From the NCBI RefSeq assembly GCF_012184415.1, contig NZ_VTOX01000004.1:364290-428289 (forward strand): a stretch of DNA of 64,000 nt, written 5' to 3'. The stretch comes from Ramlibacter lithotrophicus (lineage in GTDB: Bacteria > Pseudomonadota > Gammaproteobacteria > Burkholderiales > Burkholderiaceae_C). The notes below the pieces were generated by a model. That model was given only the letters and a program-made list of their open reading frames with translations. It did no database searches and was not told the DNA's origin. Made by a program: the position numbers and the translations under genes. Positions 11,074-20,784 of this stretch are shown piece after piece (position 1 is the first letter of the stretch; the number at the start of each line of letters is the position of its first letter).

Positions 11074-11892
11074 ATGGCTGATCGCGAGCGCCAGCACCAG
11101 GTCGCCGTCGCCGGCGCCACCGGCCGCATGGGCCACATGCTGATCGAGGCGCTGCGCGCCTCCGACGACTGCCGGCTGGCCGGCGCCCTCGACATTCCGT
11201 CCAGTCCCGCGCTGGGCAACGACGCCGCCGCCTTCCTCGGCCACGCCAGCGGCGTGGCGGTCGTCGCCGACGTCCGTGCCGCGCTGGCGCGGGCGCAGGT
11301 GCTGATCGACTTCACCCGGCCCGAAGGGACGATGGAGCACCTGCGGGCCTGCCGCGAGCTGGGCGTCAAGCTGGTGATCGGCACCACCGGGTTCACCGAG
11401 GGGCAGAAGGAGCAGATCGCCGACGCCGCGCGCGACATCGCGATCGTCATGGCGCCCAACATGAGCGTGGGCGTCAACGTCACGCTCAAGCTGCTGGCCA
11501 TGGCGGCGCAGGCGCTGGCGACCGGCTACGACATCGAGGTGATCGAGGCCCATCACCGCCACAAGGTGGACGCGCCCTCAGGCACGGCGCTGAAGATGGG
11601 CGAGGTGATCGCGCAGGCGCTCGGCCGCGACCTGAAGGACTGCGCGGTGTACGAACGCCACGGCGTCACCGGCGAACGAGATCCGTCGTCCATCGGCTTC
11701 GCCACCATCCGCGGCGGCGACATCGTCGGCGACCACACCGTGCTGTTCGCCGGCACCGGCGAGCGCATCGAGATCACGCACAAATCGTCGAGCCGCGCGA
11801 CCTACGCCCAGGGCAGCCTGCGCGCCGTGCGCTTCCTGGCGGGACGCGGCAGCGGCCTGTTCGACATGTTCGACGTCCTCGGGCTGCGCTGA
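11074..11892 (+). CDS. dapB: 4-hydroxy-tetrahydrodipicolinate reductase
   Basis: The 272-residue enzyme reduces hydroxy-tetrahydrodipicolinate in the diaminopimelate and lysine pathway. The N-terminal nucleotide-binding motif [14 protein letters not shown], the [10 protein letters not shown] segment, the catalytic [15 protein letters not shown] and the C-terminal [12 protein letters not shown] are all present. The frame is open far upstream through bamE and fur antisense, but the ATG at 11074 gives the correct N-terminus and lies 8 bases after bamE. Confidence 0.95.
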   Translation: MADRERQHQVAVAGATGRMGHMLIEALRASDDCRLAGALDIPSSPALGNDAAAFLGHASGVAVVADVRAALARAQVLIDFTRPEGTMEHLRACRELGVKLVIGTTGFTEGQKEQIADAARDIAIVMAPNMSVGVNVTLKLLAMAAQALATGYDIEVIEAHHRHKVDAPSGTALKMGEVIAQALGRDLKDCAVYERHGVTGERDPSSIGFATIRGGDIVGDHTVLFAGTGERIEITHKSSSRATYAQGSLRAVRFLAGRGSGLFDMFDVLGLR

Positions 11893-11927
11893 CGCGGCGC
11901 CGCGCCGGGCCTTCGGATCACCAGACG

Positions 11928-12599
11928 ATGACCCTGCTGCAACTGTTCGGGCAAGGCGACGCGGTCACCCGGTTCGTGGCCGCCTTGCTGCTGGCGATGT
12001 CGGTCGCGAGCTGGGTCGTGATCTTCTGGAAGGGTTGGCTGCTGCGGCGCGCCACGCGTGACGTCGGCCGCAGCACGGCCGCCTTCTGGCAGTCGCCTTC
12101 GCTGGAGCAGGCGCGGCAGACCGTCGGCGCCTTCGACCGCGAGTCGCTCGTGCTGCCGCTGATCGCCGCGACGGCGGGCGAGCCGGCGGGCTCCCTGGCG
12201 GCGGCCGGGGACCGCGCCCAGCAGCTCACGCGCCGGCTGCGCGACGCGCTGCACCGCATCCTCGACAAGCTCCAGTTCGGGCAGGTGCTGCTGGCGACGG
12301 TGGGCGCCACGGCTCCGTTCATCGGGCTGCTCGGCACCGTCTGGGGGATCTACCACGCGCTGACGGCCATCGCCGCGGAGGGCCAGATCACCATCGAGAA
12401 GGTCGCCGGGCCGGTGGGGGAGGCGCTGATCATGACGGCCGCCGGGCTCGCGGTGGCGATCCCCGCGGTGCTCGGCTACAACGTCTATGGCCGCCTGATC
12501 GGCCGCATCGAGGCCGACCTCGAAGGCTTCGCGCGCGACCTGCGCGAACTGCTGACCCATCCGCCCGTCGCGGTGGGGGGCGTCGAGACCCCTCCATGA
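11928..12599 (+). CDS. exbB: MotA/TolQ/ExbB proton channel family protein
   Basis: The 223-residue protein has a first membrane helix at about residues 14-34 and two later helices containing the family core VGATAPFIGLLGTVWGIYHAL and AAGLAVAIPAVLGYNVY. With ExbD it forms the proton-driven motor that energises TonB (or a Tol-type partner). No tonB gene is next to it, so its partner is elsewhere. The stop overlaps the exbD start by 4 bases. Confidence 0.9.
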   Translation: MTLLQLFGQGDAVTRFVAALLLAMSVASWVVIFWKGWLLRRATRDVGRSTAAFWQSPSLEQARQTVGAFDRESLVLPLIAATAGEPAGSLAAAGDRAQQLTRRLRDALHRILDKLQFGQVLLATVGATAPFIGLLGTVWGIYHALTAIAAEGQITIEKVAGPVGEALIMTAAGLAVAIPAVLGYNVYGRLIGRIEADLEGFARDLRELLTHPPVAVGGVETPP

Positions 12600-13030
12600 G
12601 CTTCGGCCGACTCGAGCGCCGCCAGGACCCGCAGCCGATGAGCGAGATCAACGTCACGCCGCTGGTGGACGTGATGCTGGTGCTGGTGGTCATCTTCATC
12701 ATCACCGCCCCGCTGCTGGCCAGCTCGATCCGCCTGGACCTGCCGCGCACCGACGCCGCGACCCCCAACGAGGCGCCGGCGTTCGTCACCGTGGTGCTCG
12801 ACCAGTCGGGCGGGCTGTTCCTGGACGACCGGCCGCTGCCGCCCGGCGAGCTCGCGGAGCGGCTGGCGCAGGCGGCGCGGCGCAACCCGGATACCGAGGT
12901 GCAGCTGCGCGCCGACCGGAGCATTCCCTATGGCCGCGTCGTCGAGGTGATGGGGGCCGCGCAGCAGGCGGGCCTGAATCGCATCGGCTTCGTCGCGGAG
13001 CCGTCGGGCATCGCCGCGCCCGCCCGGTGA
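12596..13030 (+). CDS. exbD: ExbD/TolR biopolymer transport protein
   Basis: This 144-residue protein has the ExbD layout: a short cytoplasmic N-terminus with [25 protein letters not shown], whose single helix carries the proton-relaying Asp (VDVML), and a periplasmic domain ending in [23 protein letters not shown]. It pairs with ExbB upstream through a 4-base overlap. ExbD rather than TolR is chosen because no tol-pal genes are near, but the two are hard to tell apart by sequence alone. Confidence 0.9.
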   Translation: MSFGRLERRQDPQPMSEINVTPLVDVMLVLVVIFIITAPLLASSIRLDLPRTDAATPNEAPAFVTVVLDQSGGLFLDDRPLPPGELAERLAQAARRNPDTEVQLRADRSIPYGRVVEVMGAAQQAGLNRIGFVAEPSGIAAPAR

Positions 13031-13082
13031 GCCGCCCGTAGAATCGGACGAGAGGCCGGCCCATCGCGCCGGCACCCTTCCT

Positions 13083-15704
13083 ATGCAAGAAAAATACACC
13101 CCTTCGGACGTCGAGCGCGCGGCGCAGGCGGCGTGGAATGCCGCCGACGCGTACCGCGTGACCGAGGACGCCGGCAAGAAGAAGTTCTATGCCTGCTCCA
13201 TGCTGCCGTATCCCAGCGGCAAGCTGCACATGGGGCACGTGCGCAACTACACCATCAACGACATGCTCACGCGCTACCTGCGCATGAACGGCTACAACGT
13301 GCTGATGCCGATGGGGTGGGACGCGTTCGGCCTGCCGGCCGAGAACGCGGCGCTCAAGAACGGCGTGCCGCCGGCGAAGTGGACGTACGACAACATCGCC
13401 TACATGAAGAAGCAGATGCAGGCGATGGGACTGGCCATCGACTGGTCGCGCGAGATCGCAACCTGCGATCCGTCCTACTACAAATGGAACCAGTGGCTGT
13501 TCCTCAAGATGCTGGAGAAGGGCATCGCCTACCGCAAGACCCAGGTCGTCAACTGGGACCCCGTCGACCAGACGGTGCTGGCCAACGAGCAGGTGATCGA
13601 CGGCAAGGGCTGGCGCACCGGCGCGGTGGTGGAAAAGCGCGAGATCCCCGGCTACTACCTCAAGATCACCGACTACGCCGAGGAACTGCTGGACCACGTC
13701 CGCAACCGCCTGCCGGGCTGGCCGGAGCGGGTCAAGCTGATGCAGGAGAACTGGATCGGCAAGAGCGAGGGCGTGCGCTTCGCGTTCACTCACGGCATCC
13801 GCGACTTCGACGGCCGCCTGATCGGCGACGGGCGCATGTACGTGTTCACCACGCGCGCCGACACCATCATGGGCGTGACCTTCGTCGCCGTGGCGCCTGA
13901 GCATCCGCTGGCGGCGCACGCCGCGCGCACCAACGCGAAGCTGGCGAACTTCATCGACGAATGCAAGAAGGGCGGCACGACCGAGGCCGAACTGGCGCTG
14001 CGCGAGAAGGAAGGCATGCCGACGGGCCTGGTGGTCTTCCATCCGGTCACCGGCGAGCCGGTCGACGTCTGGGTCGGCAATTACGTCCTGATGGGATACG
14101 GCGACGGCGCCGTGATGGGCGTCCCCGGCCACGACGAGCGCGACTTCGCGTTCGCGCTGAAGTACAACCTGCCTATCATGCAGGTGGTGCACGTCGACGG
14201 CGAGCACTACGACTACAAGCACTGGAACGACTGGTACGCCGACAAGGAGCGCGGCGTCACCATCAACTCCGACATCTTCAGCGGCTTCTCGTACGAGGAC
14301 GCCGTGGCGGCGGTGGCGCACCACCTGCAGCAGAAGGGCCTCGGCGAACTCAAGACGACCTGGCGCCTGCGCGACTGGGGCATCAGCCGCCAGCGCTACT
14401 GGGGCACACCGATCCCGATCATCCACTGCGACGAGCATGGCGCCGTGCCGGTCCCGGAGCGGGACCTGCCGGTGGTGCTGCCGCAGGACTGCGTGCCGGA
14501 CGGCTCCGGCAATCCGCTGAACAGGCGCGAGGACTTCCTCGCGTGCACCTGTCCGGTGTGCGGCAAGCCGGCCCGGCGCGAGACCGACACCATGGACACC
14601 TTCGTCGACTCGTCCTGGTACTACATGCGGTACTGCGATCCGAAGAACGACCAGGCGATGGTGGCCGAAGGCGCGGACTACTGGATGCCGATGGACCAGT
14701 ACATCGGCGGCATCGAGCATGCGATCCTGCATCTGCTGTACGCGCGCTTCTGGACCAAGGTGATGCGCGACCTCGGCCTGGTCAAGGTCGACGAGCCGTT
14801 CACGCGGCTGCTCACGCAAGGCATGGTGCTCAACGAGGCCTTCTCGCGCACCGGGGACAAGGCCGGCAAGCAGTACTACTGGGCGCACGACCTCGACATC
14901 GTGCGCGACGAGCACGCCAACGTGCTGTCCGCGACGGCCAGGGCCGACGGCCTGCCGGTGACGTACGAGGGCTGGACCACGATGTCCAAGTCCAAGAACA
15001 ACGGCGTCGATCCGCAGGACCTGATCGACAAGTACGGCGCCGACACGGCGCGCCTGTACACCATGTTCACGGCGCCGCCCGAAGCAACGCTGGAATGGAA
15101 CGACGCCGCGCTGGAAGGCTCGTTCCGTTTCCTGCGGCGCCTGTGGAACTTCGGCGTCAAGGTCGCGGCGCAGCCGGCCGGCGCGAATGCAGCGGCGGGC
15201 AAGCAGGCCAAGGCGCTGCGCTACGAAGTCCACACCGTGCTGAAGCAGGTGGACTACGACTATCAGCGCATGCAGTACAACACCGTGGTCTCGGGCGCGA
15301 TGAAGCTGCTGAACGCCCTGGAGGACTTCAAGGGCGGTGGCGAAGCCGGCGCCGACGGCGCGGTGCGCGAGTGCTTCGGCATCCTGCTGCGCGTGCTGTA
15401 TCCAGTGACGCCGCACATCGCCCAGTCGTTGTGGACCGAGCTGGATTACACGCGCGAGCACGGGGAGCTGCTCGACGCGCCGTGGCCGAAGGTCGACGAG
15501 CAGGCACTGGTGCAGGACGAGATCGAGCTGGTGCTGCAAGTGAACGGCAAGACCCGCGGATCGGTGCGGGTGCCTGCCGGCGCCAGCCGCGAGGAGATCG
15601 AGCGGATCGCGACGGCCAGCCCCGACTTCGCCAAGTTCGCCGCCGGCGCGACGCCGCGCAAGGTGATCGTGGTGCCGGGGCGCCTGGTGAACGTGGTGGT
15701 CTGA
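13083..15704 (+). CDS. leuS: leucyl-tRNA synthetase
   Basis: The 873-residue class I synthetase has its HIGH-type motif as HMGH at residues 49-52 and its KMSKS-type motif as MSKSK at 634-638. The editing domain ([11 protein letters not shown] and [17 protein letters not shown]) is present, so mischarged isoleucine or norvaline can be cleared. It ends in the leucine-specific and C-terminal tRNA-binding domains. Full length for the bacterial enzyme. The lptE start overlaps its stop by one base (TGATG). Confidence 0.97.
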   Translation: MQEKYTPSDVERAAQAAWNAADAYRVTEDAGKKKFYACSMLPYPSGKLHMGHVRNYTINDMLTRYLRMNGYNVLMPMGWDAFGLPAENAALKNGVPPAKWTYDNIAYMKKQMQAMGLAIDWSREIATCDPSYYKWNQWLFLKMLEKGIAYRKTQVVNWDPVDQTVLANEQVIDGKGWRTGAVVEKREIPGYYLKITDYAEELLDHVRNRLPGWPERVKLMQENWIGKSEGVRFAFTHGIRDFDGRLIGDGRMYVFTTRADTIMGVTFVAVAPEHPLAAHAARTNAKLANFIDECKKGGTTEAELALREKEGMPTGLVVFHPVTGEPVDVWVGNYVLMGYGDGAVMGVPGHDERDFAFALKYNLPIMQVVHVDGEHYDYKHWNDWYADKERGVTINSDIFSGFSYEDAVAAVAHHLQQKGLGELKTTWRLRDWGISRQRYWGTPIPIIHCDEHGAVPVPERDLPVVLPQDCVPDGSGNPLNRREDFLACTCPVCGKPARRETDTMDTFVDSSWYYMRYCDPKNDQAMVAEGADYWMPMDQYIGGIEHAILHLLYARFWTKVMRDLGLVKVDEPFTRLLTQGMVLNEAFSRTGDKAGKQYYWAHDLDIVRDEHANVLSATARADGLPVTYEGWTTMSKSKNNGVDPQDLIDKYGADTARLYTMFTAPPEATLEWNDAALEGSFRFLRRLWNFGVKVAAQPAGANAAAGKQAKALRYEVHTVLKQVDYDYQRMQYNTVVSGAMKLLNALEDFKGGGEAGADGAVRECFGILLRVLYPVTPHIAQSLWTELDYTREHGELLDAPWPKVDEQALVQDEIELVLQVNGKTRGSVRVPAGASREEIERIATASPDFAKFAAGATPRKVIVVPGRLVNVVV

Positions 15705-16204
15705 TGGTCCGCAAGCGCACGCTGCTCGTCGCCGCCGCGTCCGCGGCGCTGGCCGGCTGTGGCTTCCAGCTGCGGCAGGCCCCGCGGTTCGCCTTCAGCT
15801 CGATCTACGTGGCGGCGCCGCCGAATTCCGCGCTCGGCAGGGAACTGCGCCGCAGCATCGCGTCGGGCGACAGCGTGCGCGTGGTCGACGACCCCGCGGC
15901 CCAGGCGGCCGCCCAGGTGGTGTTCGACCTGCTGGCCGACCAGCGCGAGAAGGTGGTGGTGGGCCTGAGCGCGAGCGGGCAGGTACGCGAGTTCCAGCTG
16001 CGCACGCGGGTGCGGTTCCGGCTGCGCACGCCGGCCGGCAAGGAGCTGATCCCCGAGACCGAGTTGCTCCAGCAGCGCGACATCAGCTTCAGCGAGTCGG
16101 CGGTGCTGGCCAAGGAAGCCGAGGAGAACCTGCTGTACCGCGACATGCAGACCGACATCGTGCAGCAGCTGATGCGGCGGCTGGCGGCCGTGAAGACCAT
16201 CTAG
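15704..16204 (+). CDS. lptE: LPS-assembly lipoprotein LptE
   Basis: The 166-residue lipoprotein has a signal peptide with Cys19 in LAGCGFQLR, the standard LptE beginning, and the ETELLQQRDISFSESAVLAKE..LYRDMQ segment. LptE plugs the LptD barrel in the outer membrane and helps place LPS at the surface. The leuS-lptE coupling is standard, but the usual next gene holA is here separated by an Lrp regulator and an ornithine aminotransferase gene. Confidence 0.93.
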   Translation: MVRKRTLLVAAASAALAGCGFQLRQAPRFAFSSIYVAAPPNSALGRELRRSIASGDSVRVVDDPAAQAAAQVVFDLLADQREKVVVGLSASGQVREFQLRTRVRFRLRTPAGKELIPETELLQQRDISFSESAVLAKEAEENLLYRDMQTDIVQQLMRRLAAVKTI

Positions 16205-16207
16205 CGC

Positions 16208-16690
16208 ATGGAACTGGATCGCGCCGACCTCGTGTTGCTCGATGCACTGCAGCGCGACGGCCGCGCCACCATCCAGTCGCTGTCCGAACTGGTGAACCTC
16301 TCGGCGCGGGCCACCCTCAACCGGGTGCGCAAGCTCGAGGCCCAGGGCGTCATCGAGGGCTATCGCGCGGTGATCGACCGGCGCGCGCTCGGGGAGCCGA
16401 TCTGCGTGTTCGCGGAGGTGGCGCTCAAGGACCAGCGCCAGCCGGTGGTTCAGCGTTTCGAGAAGAAGATGGCGACCGCGCCGGAGGTGGTCGCGTGCCA
16501 CGTGATCAGCGGCCGCTACGACTACCTGGTGCGCATCGCCTGTCCGCACCTGGAGAACTACCACCGCCTGATCAGCGCGTGGCTCGACGACCCCGCGCTG
16601 GGCATCGAGAAGATCGTCACCAACATCGAACTGCAGACGATCCGCGAGTTCGCCGGCTTCCCGGTCCCGCGGCCGCCGCGCCGGCACTGA
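16208..16690 (+). CDS. Lrp/AsnC family transcriptional regulator
   Basis: The 160-residue regulator has an N-terminal helix-turn-helix (LDALQRDGRATIQSLSELVNLSARATLNRVRKLEAQGVI) and a C-terminal RAM ligand-binding domain (VVACHVISGRYDYLVRIACPHLENYHRLI). Such proteins sense amino acids and usually act on a neighbouring metabolic gene. The ornithine aminotransferase gene begins 197 bases downstream on the same strand, making it the likely target. It starts 3 bases after the lptE stop. Confidence 0.92.
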   Translation: MELDRADLVLLDALQRDGRATIQSLSELVNLSARATLNRVRKLEAQGVIEGYRAVIDRRALGEPICVFAEVALKDQRQPVVQRFEKKMATAPEVVACHVISGRYDYLVRIACPHLENYHRLISAWLDDPALGIEKIVTNIELQTIREFAGFPVPRPPRRH

Positions 16691-16887
16691 CCCCGAACGG
16701 CCGCGCGCGCATCCCTCAGCGGCGCGGCATCCCGGCTTGCAGCGCCTTCGACAGGCGTCCTACAGCACTGCCGTTTCGGAAGTGCGATACCTGCGGTTGT
16801 GCCGCCGCCGCTGCGCGCGGGCTCCAGATTCACCACGTTCGCAGCGGGTCGCGGCCTAGACTGTCCTGCAAGCCAACAGGAGTAGAC

Positions 16888-18186
16888 ATGGACGCGACGA
16901 CCGCCACCGCCACGCAGACCTTCATCGGCCAGGAAGCACGCTTCGGCGCGCGCAATTACCAGCCGGTGCCGGTGGTCGTCGCACGGGCCCGCGACTGTCT
17001 GATTTGGGACGTCGAGGGCCGCGAATACATCGACATGATGAGCGCGTACTCCGCCGTCAGCCATGGGCACCTGCACCCGCGCCTGGTCGCGGCCGTGCAG
17101 CGGCAGCTGCAGCAGGTGGCCGTCACGTCCCGCGCCTACCACGGCACCACGCTCGGTCCGTTCCTCGAAAAGCTGTGCACCGTCGCGGGCTTCGACCGCG
17201 CCCTGCCGATGAATACCGGCGCCGAAGCCGTGGAAACGGCGATCAAGTGCGCGCGCCGCTGGGGCCACTTCGTGAAGGGCATCGCCGACGGCGAGCAGCA
17301 GATCCTGGTGGCGCGCGGCAATTTCCATGGCCGCACCAGCACGATCATCGGCTTTTCCACCGAGGCCGACTACCGCGCCGGGTTCGGCCCGTTCGCGCCC
17401 GGCTTCCGGCATTTCGACTTCGGCGACATGGCCAGCGTGCGGGCTGCGACGACGGCCAGCACTTGCGCCGTTCTGATCGAGCCGATCCAGGGCGAGGCTG
17501 GGGTGATCCTGCCGCCGGACGGCTTCTTCCGCGAGCTGCGCGACTGGTGCACGCGCAACGACATCCTGCTGATCGACGACGAGGTGCAGGCCGGCCTGGG
17601 CCGCACCGGCCGCTGGTTCGCGTTCGAGCACGAAGGCATCCGACCGGACGCGCTGATCCTCGGCAAGGCGCTGGGCGGCGGCGTGCTGCCGGTGAGCGCG
17701 TTCCTGGCCGACCGGGCCGTGATGGACGTATTCAACCCCGGCAGCCATGGATCGACCTTCGGCGGCAACGCCCTCGCGGCGGCCGTGGGCCTGGAGGCGC
17801 TGCTGGTGATCGAGGACGAGGACCTGGTGGCGCGCAGCGCGGCGCTGGGCGAGCACATGCTCGAGCGCCTGCGCGGCGTGATGCACGCCGCCGCGCCGCT
17901 GGTCCGCGGCGTGCGCGGCCGCGGCCTGTGGGCCGGCGTCGACATCGATCCGGCGCACGCGAGCGCACGGGAACTGGTCGAACGGCTGGCCGAGCGCGGC
18001 GTGCTGTCGAAGGAGACGCACGAGACCGTGATCCGCTTCGCGCCGCCGCTCACGATCACCCGCGAGCTGATCGACCGGGCCGTCGATACCTTCCAGGAAG
18101 TGGCGATGCAGAAGTGCCGCGAGCTGGCGCTCGACGCGACCTTCGTGAGTGCCAAGACCCGCATCGAGGCGGTCGTTCCCGCGTAG
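16888..18186 (+). CDS. rocD: ornithine aminotransferase
   Basis: This 432-residue class III PLP aminotransferase converts ornithine and 2-oxoglutarate to glutamate semialdehyde and glutamate. The PLP lysine is Lys260 in LILGKALGGGVLPVSAF; IDDEVQAGLGRTGRWFAFEHEG and MNTGAEAVETAIKCARRWG are typical of ornithine-type enzymes. The ATG at 16888 follows a CAGGAG site and starts the family sequence. The product is also the product of ProA, encoded two genes downstream, so degradation of ornithine and proline synthesis meet here. Acetylornithine aminotransferase is a less likely alternative. Confidence 0.87.
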   Translation: MDATTATATQTFIGQEARFGARNYQPVPVVVARARDCLIWDVEGREYIDMMSAYSAVSHGHLHPRLVAAVQRQLQQVAVTSRAYHGTTLGPFLEKLCTVAGFDRALPMNTGAEAVETAIKCARRWGHFVKGIADGEQQILVARGNFHGRTSTIIGFSTEADYRAGFGPFAPGFRHFDFGDMASVRAATTASTCAVLIEPIQGEAGVILPPDGFFRELRDWCTRNDILLIDDEVQAGLGRTGRWFAFEHEGIRPDALILGKALGGGVLPVSAFLADRAVMDVFNPGSHGSTFGGNALAAAVGLEALLVIEDEDLVARSAALGEHMLERLRGVMHAAAPLVRGVRGRGLWAGVDIDPAHASARELVERLAERGVLSKETHETVIRFAPPLTITRELIDRAVDTFQEVAMQKCRELALDATFVSAKTRIEAVVPA

Positions 18187-18240
18187 TCGCCGGCGGGCGG
18201 CCCCGCAAGAGGGCCGAACAGCTCGTCGTAAACTGCCGGC

Positions 18241-19326
18241 ATGCAGCTTTCCGCGGGCCAGCTCGGCCAGCATCTGGCCAAGGGCCTGAAGTCCCTCTAC
18301 ACGCTCCACGGCGACGAGCCGCTCTTGATCCAGGAGGCGGCGGACGCGATCCGCGCCGCCGCGCGCAGCGCCGGCTACGGGGAACGCAGCGTGCACACCG
18401 TGGCCGGCGCCCACTTCGACTGGAGCGAAGTGCTGGCGGCGGGCGGCTCGCTCAGCCTGTTCGCCGAGCGCCAGCTGGTGGAGATCCGCATCCCCTCGGG
18501 CAAGCCGGGCAAGGAAGGCAGCCCGGCGCTGCAGCAGATCGCGCAAGGCGCGGCCGGCAGCGACAGCACCTTGACCCTGGTGCTGCTGCCGAAGCTGGAC
18601 CGGATGACGCGCAGCAGCGCCTGGTTCGCCGCCCTCGAAAGCAACGGTGTCGCGATCCAGCTTGACCCCGTCGAGCGGCATGCGCTGCCGCAATGGATCG
18701 CGCAGCGGCTGGCGCGGCAGGGGCAGCGCGTGGCGGGTGGCGACGAAGGCCAGCGCACCCTGCAGTTCTTCGCCGACCGGGTGGAGGGCAACCTCCTGGC
18801 GGCGCACCAGGAAATCCAGAAGCTCGCGCTGCTGCATCCGCCCGGCGAGCTCGGCTTCGAGCAGGTCGAGAGCGCCGTGCTCGACGTGGCGCGCTACGAC
18901 GTGTTCAAGCTGTCCGAAGCGGTGCTCGGCGGCCAGCCGGCCCGGGTGCAGCGCATGCTCGACGGCCTGCGCGCCGAGGGCGTCGCCGAAGTGCTGGTGC
19001 ACTACACCCTGGCCGAGGACATCCGGGCGCTGCGCCGGGTCAAGGAGGCCACGGCGGCCGGCCGGCCGTTGCCCGTCGCCCTGCGCGAGCAGCGGGTCTG
19101 GGGGCTGAAGGAGCGCCTGTTCGAGCGCGTGCTGCCGCGGCTGACGGCCACCGCGCTGGACAACCTGCTGTACTCGGCCCACCTGGTCGACGGCATCGTC
19201 AAGGGCCTCAAGGCGCCCGGCTGGCCGGCCGGGGGCTGGGAGGCCTTGCACCGGCTGGCCTTCGCGCTGTGCCAGGAGTGCATCGGCGCGACCGGCGCCG
19301 CCGCGGCCCAGCGGGCCCGGGCCTGA
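18241..19326 (+). CDS. holA: DNA polymerase III subunit delta
   Basis: The 361-residue protein matches HolA: QHLAKGLKSLYTLHGDEPLLIQEAADAIR at the N-terminus, the AAA+-like but non-ATPase core, and the C-terminal collar-type domain. Delta opens the beta clamp in the clamp loader complex. A TAAACT hexamer stands just upstream of its ATG. It is normally adjacent to lptE; here two genes are inserted between them. proA follows after 30 bases. Confidence 0.93.
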   Translation: MQLSAGQLGQHLAKGLKSLYTLHGDEPLLIQEAADAIRAAARSAGYGERSVHTVAGAHFDWSEVLAAGGSLSLFAERQLVEIRIPSGKPGKEGSPALQQIAQGAAGSDSTLTLVLLPKLDRMTRSSAWFAALESNGVAIQLDPVERHALPQWIAQRLARQGQRVAGGDEGQRTLQFFADRVEGNLLAAHQEIQKLALLHPPGELGFEQVESAVLDVARYDVFKLSEAVLGGQPARVQRMLDGLRAEGVAEVLVHYTLAEDIRALRRVKEATAAGRPLPVALREQRVWGLKERLFERVLPRLTATALDNLLYSAHLVDGIVKGLKAPGWPAGGWEALHRLAFALCQECIGATGAAAAQRARA

Positions 19327-19356
19327 CGGCCCGCGGGGGCAGCGGATAATCGGGGC

Positions 19357-20637
19357 ATGAACGCCCTCAACGTGGCCGAATACATGCAGACGCTGGGCTT
19401 GCAGGCCCGGCAGGCGGCGGCCCGCATGGCCGCCGCCGACGCGGCCAGCCGCAACCGCGCGCTGCGCCTGCTGGCGGGACTGCTGCGCGAGCAGGCGCAG
19501 CCGCTGCAGGCCGACAATGCCAGGGACCTGGAGCGCGCCGCCGCCGCCGGGCTGGCCGAGCCGATGATCGACCGCCTGCGGCTCACGCCCAAGACGATCG
19601 AAACGGTGGCCCAGGGCTGCGAGCAGCTCGCCGCGATGGCCGACATCGTGGGCGAGGTGAGCGGCCTGCGCCAGCAGCCCAGCGGGATCCGGGTCGGCCA
19701 GATGCGCGTGCCGATCGGCGTCTTCGGCATGATCTTCGAGAGCCGGCCCAACGTGACGATCGAGGCCGCCAGCCTGTCGATCAAGAGCGGCAACGCCTGC
19801 ATCCTGCGCGGGGGTTCGGAGGCCATCGAGTCGAACAAGGCGCTGGCCCGGCTGGTGCAGCAGGCGCTGGTCCAGGCGGGGCTCCCCGCCGAGGCGGTGC
19901 AACTGGTGCAGACGACCGACCGCGAGGCGGTGGGACAGCTGATCGCCATGCCGCAGTTCGTCGACGTGATCATTCCGCGCGGTGGCAAGGGCCTGATCGA
20001 GCGCATCAGCCGCGACGCGCGGGTGCCGGTGATCAAGCACCTGGACGGCAATTGCCACACCTATGTCGACGATCCGTGCGACATCGACATGGCCGTGCGC
20101 GTCGCCGACAACGCGAAGACCCAGAAGTACAGCCCGTGCAACGCGACCGAAGGCCTGCTCGTGGCGCGCGGCGTGGCCGCGGAGTTCCTGCCGCGGATCG
20201 GCGCCGTCTACGCTGCCAAGGGCGTCGAGATGCGCTGCGACGCCGAGTCGGCGGCGGTCCTCGCCGGCGTGCCGGCGGCCAAGGTGCAGGCGGCGAGCGA
20301 GCAGGACTGGTTCGAGGAGTACCTCGCGCCCGTGATCAGCGTCAAGGTGGTGGCCGACGTCGTCGAAGCGATCGCCCACATCAACCGGTACGGCAGCCAC
20401 CACACGGACGCGATCCTGACCCGCGACCACGTGCATGCCCAGCAGTTCCTGCGCGAGGTGGACTCGGCCAGCGTGATGGTGAATGCGAGCACCCGCTTCG
20501 CCGACGGATTCGAGTACGGGCTCGGCGCCGAGATCGGCATCAGCACCGACAAGTTCCATGCCCGCGGACCGGTCGGCATCGAAGGGCTGACGTCGCTGAA
20601 ATGGGTGGTGCTGGGCCAGGGCGAAGTGCGCTCATAG
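19357..20637 (+). CDS. proA: gamma-glutamyl phosphate reductase
   Basis: The 426-residue enzyme reduces gamma-glutamyl phosphate to glutamate semialdehyde with NADPH in proline synthesis. Visible motifs are [22 protein letters not shown], the catalytic Cys region [16 protein letters not shown] and [22 protein letters not shown]. Length is normal. A GATAAT hexamer lies just upstream of the ATG. The holA-proA neighbourhood is usual for the group. Confidence 0.95.
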   Translation: MNALNVAEYMQTLGLQARQAAARMAAADAASRNRALRLLAGLLREQAQPLQADNARDLERAAAAGLAEPMIDRLRLTPKTIETVAQGCEQLAAMADIVGEVSGLRQQPSGIRVGQMRVPIGVFGMIFESRPNVTIEAASLSIKSGNACILRGGSEAIESNKALARLVQQALVQAGLPAEAVQLVQTTDREAVGQLIAMPQFVDVIIPRGGKGLIERISRDARVPVIKHLDGNCHTYVDDPCDIDMAVRVADNAKTQKYSPCNATEGLLVARGVAAEFLPRIGAVYAAKGVEMRCDAESAAVLAGVPAAKVQAASEQDWFEEYLAPVISVKVVADVVEAIAHINRYGSHHTDAILTRDHVHAQQFLREVDSASVMVNASTRFADGFEYGLGAEIGISTDKFHARGPVGIEGLTSLKWVVLGQGEVRS

Positions 20638-20784
20638 CGCGGGAGGCGATCGCCTCGCCGCGCGCTCGTGCTGAACCTCCGCGGCCGGCGCCGGTCTGAA
20701 GAATCGTGGGTTGCAAGCCGTCGGGCAGCCCGCATCTCCCTACAATCGTCGGGACTTTCCCGAACAGAAGGCGAAGAAGGCCGC

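Noticed and set aside
12786..15539. Long minus-strand open frame (about 917 codons) opposite leuS
   Set aside because: It is a shadow of leuS with no family motif; leuS has every expected domain.
16558..20559. Very long minus-strand open frame (about 1,333 codons) opposite rocD, holA and proA
   Set aside because: It is antisense to recognisable genes and its translation is low-complexity His/Arg/Gly/Leu sequence, as produced by high G+C codon bias.
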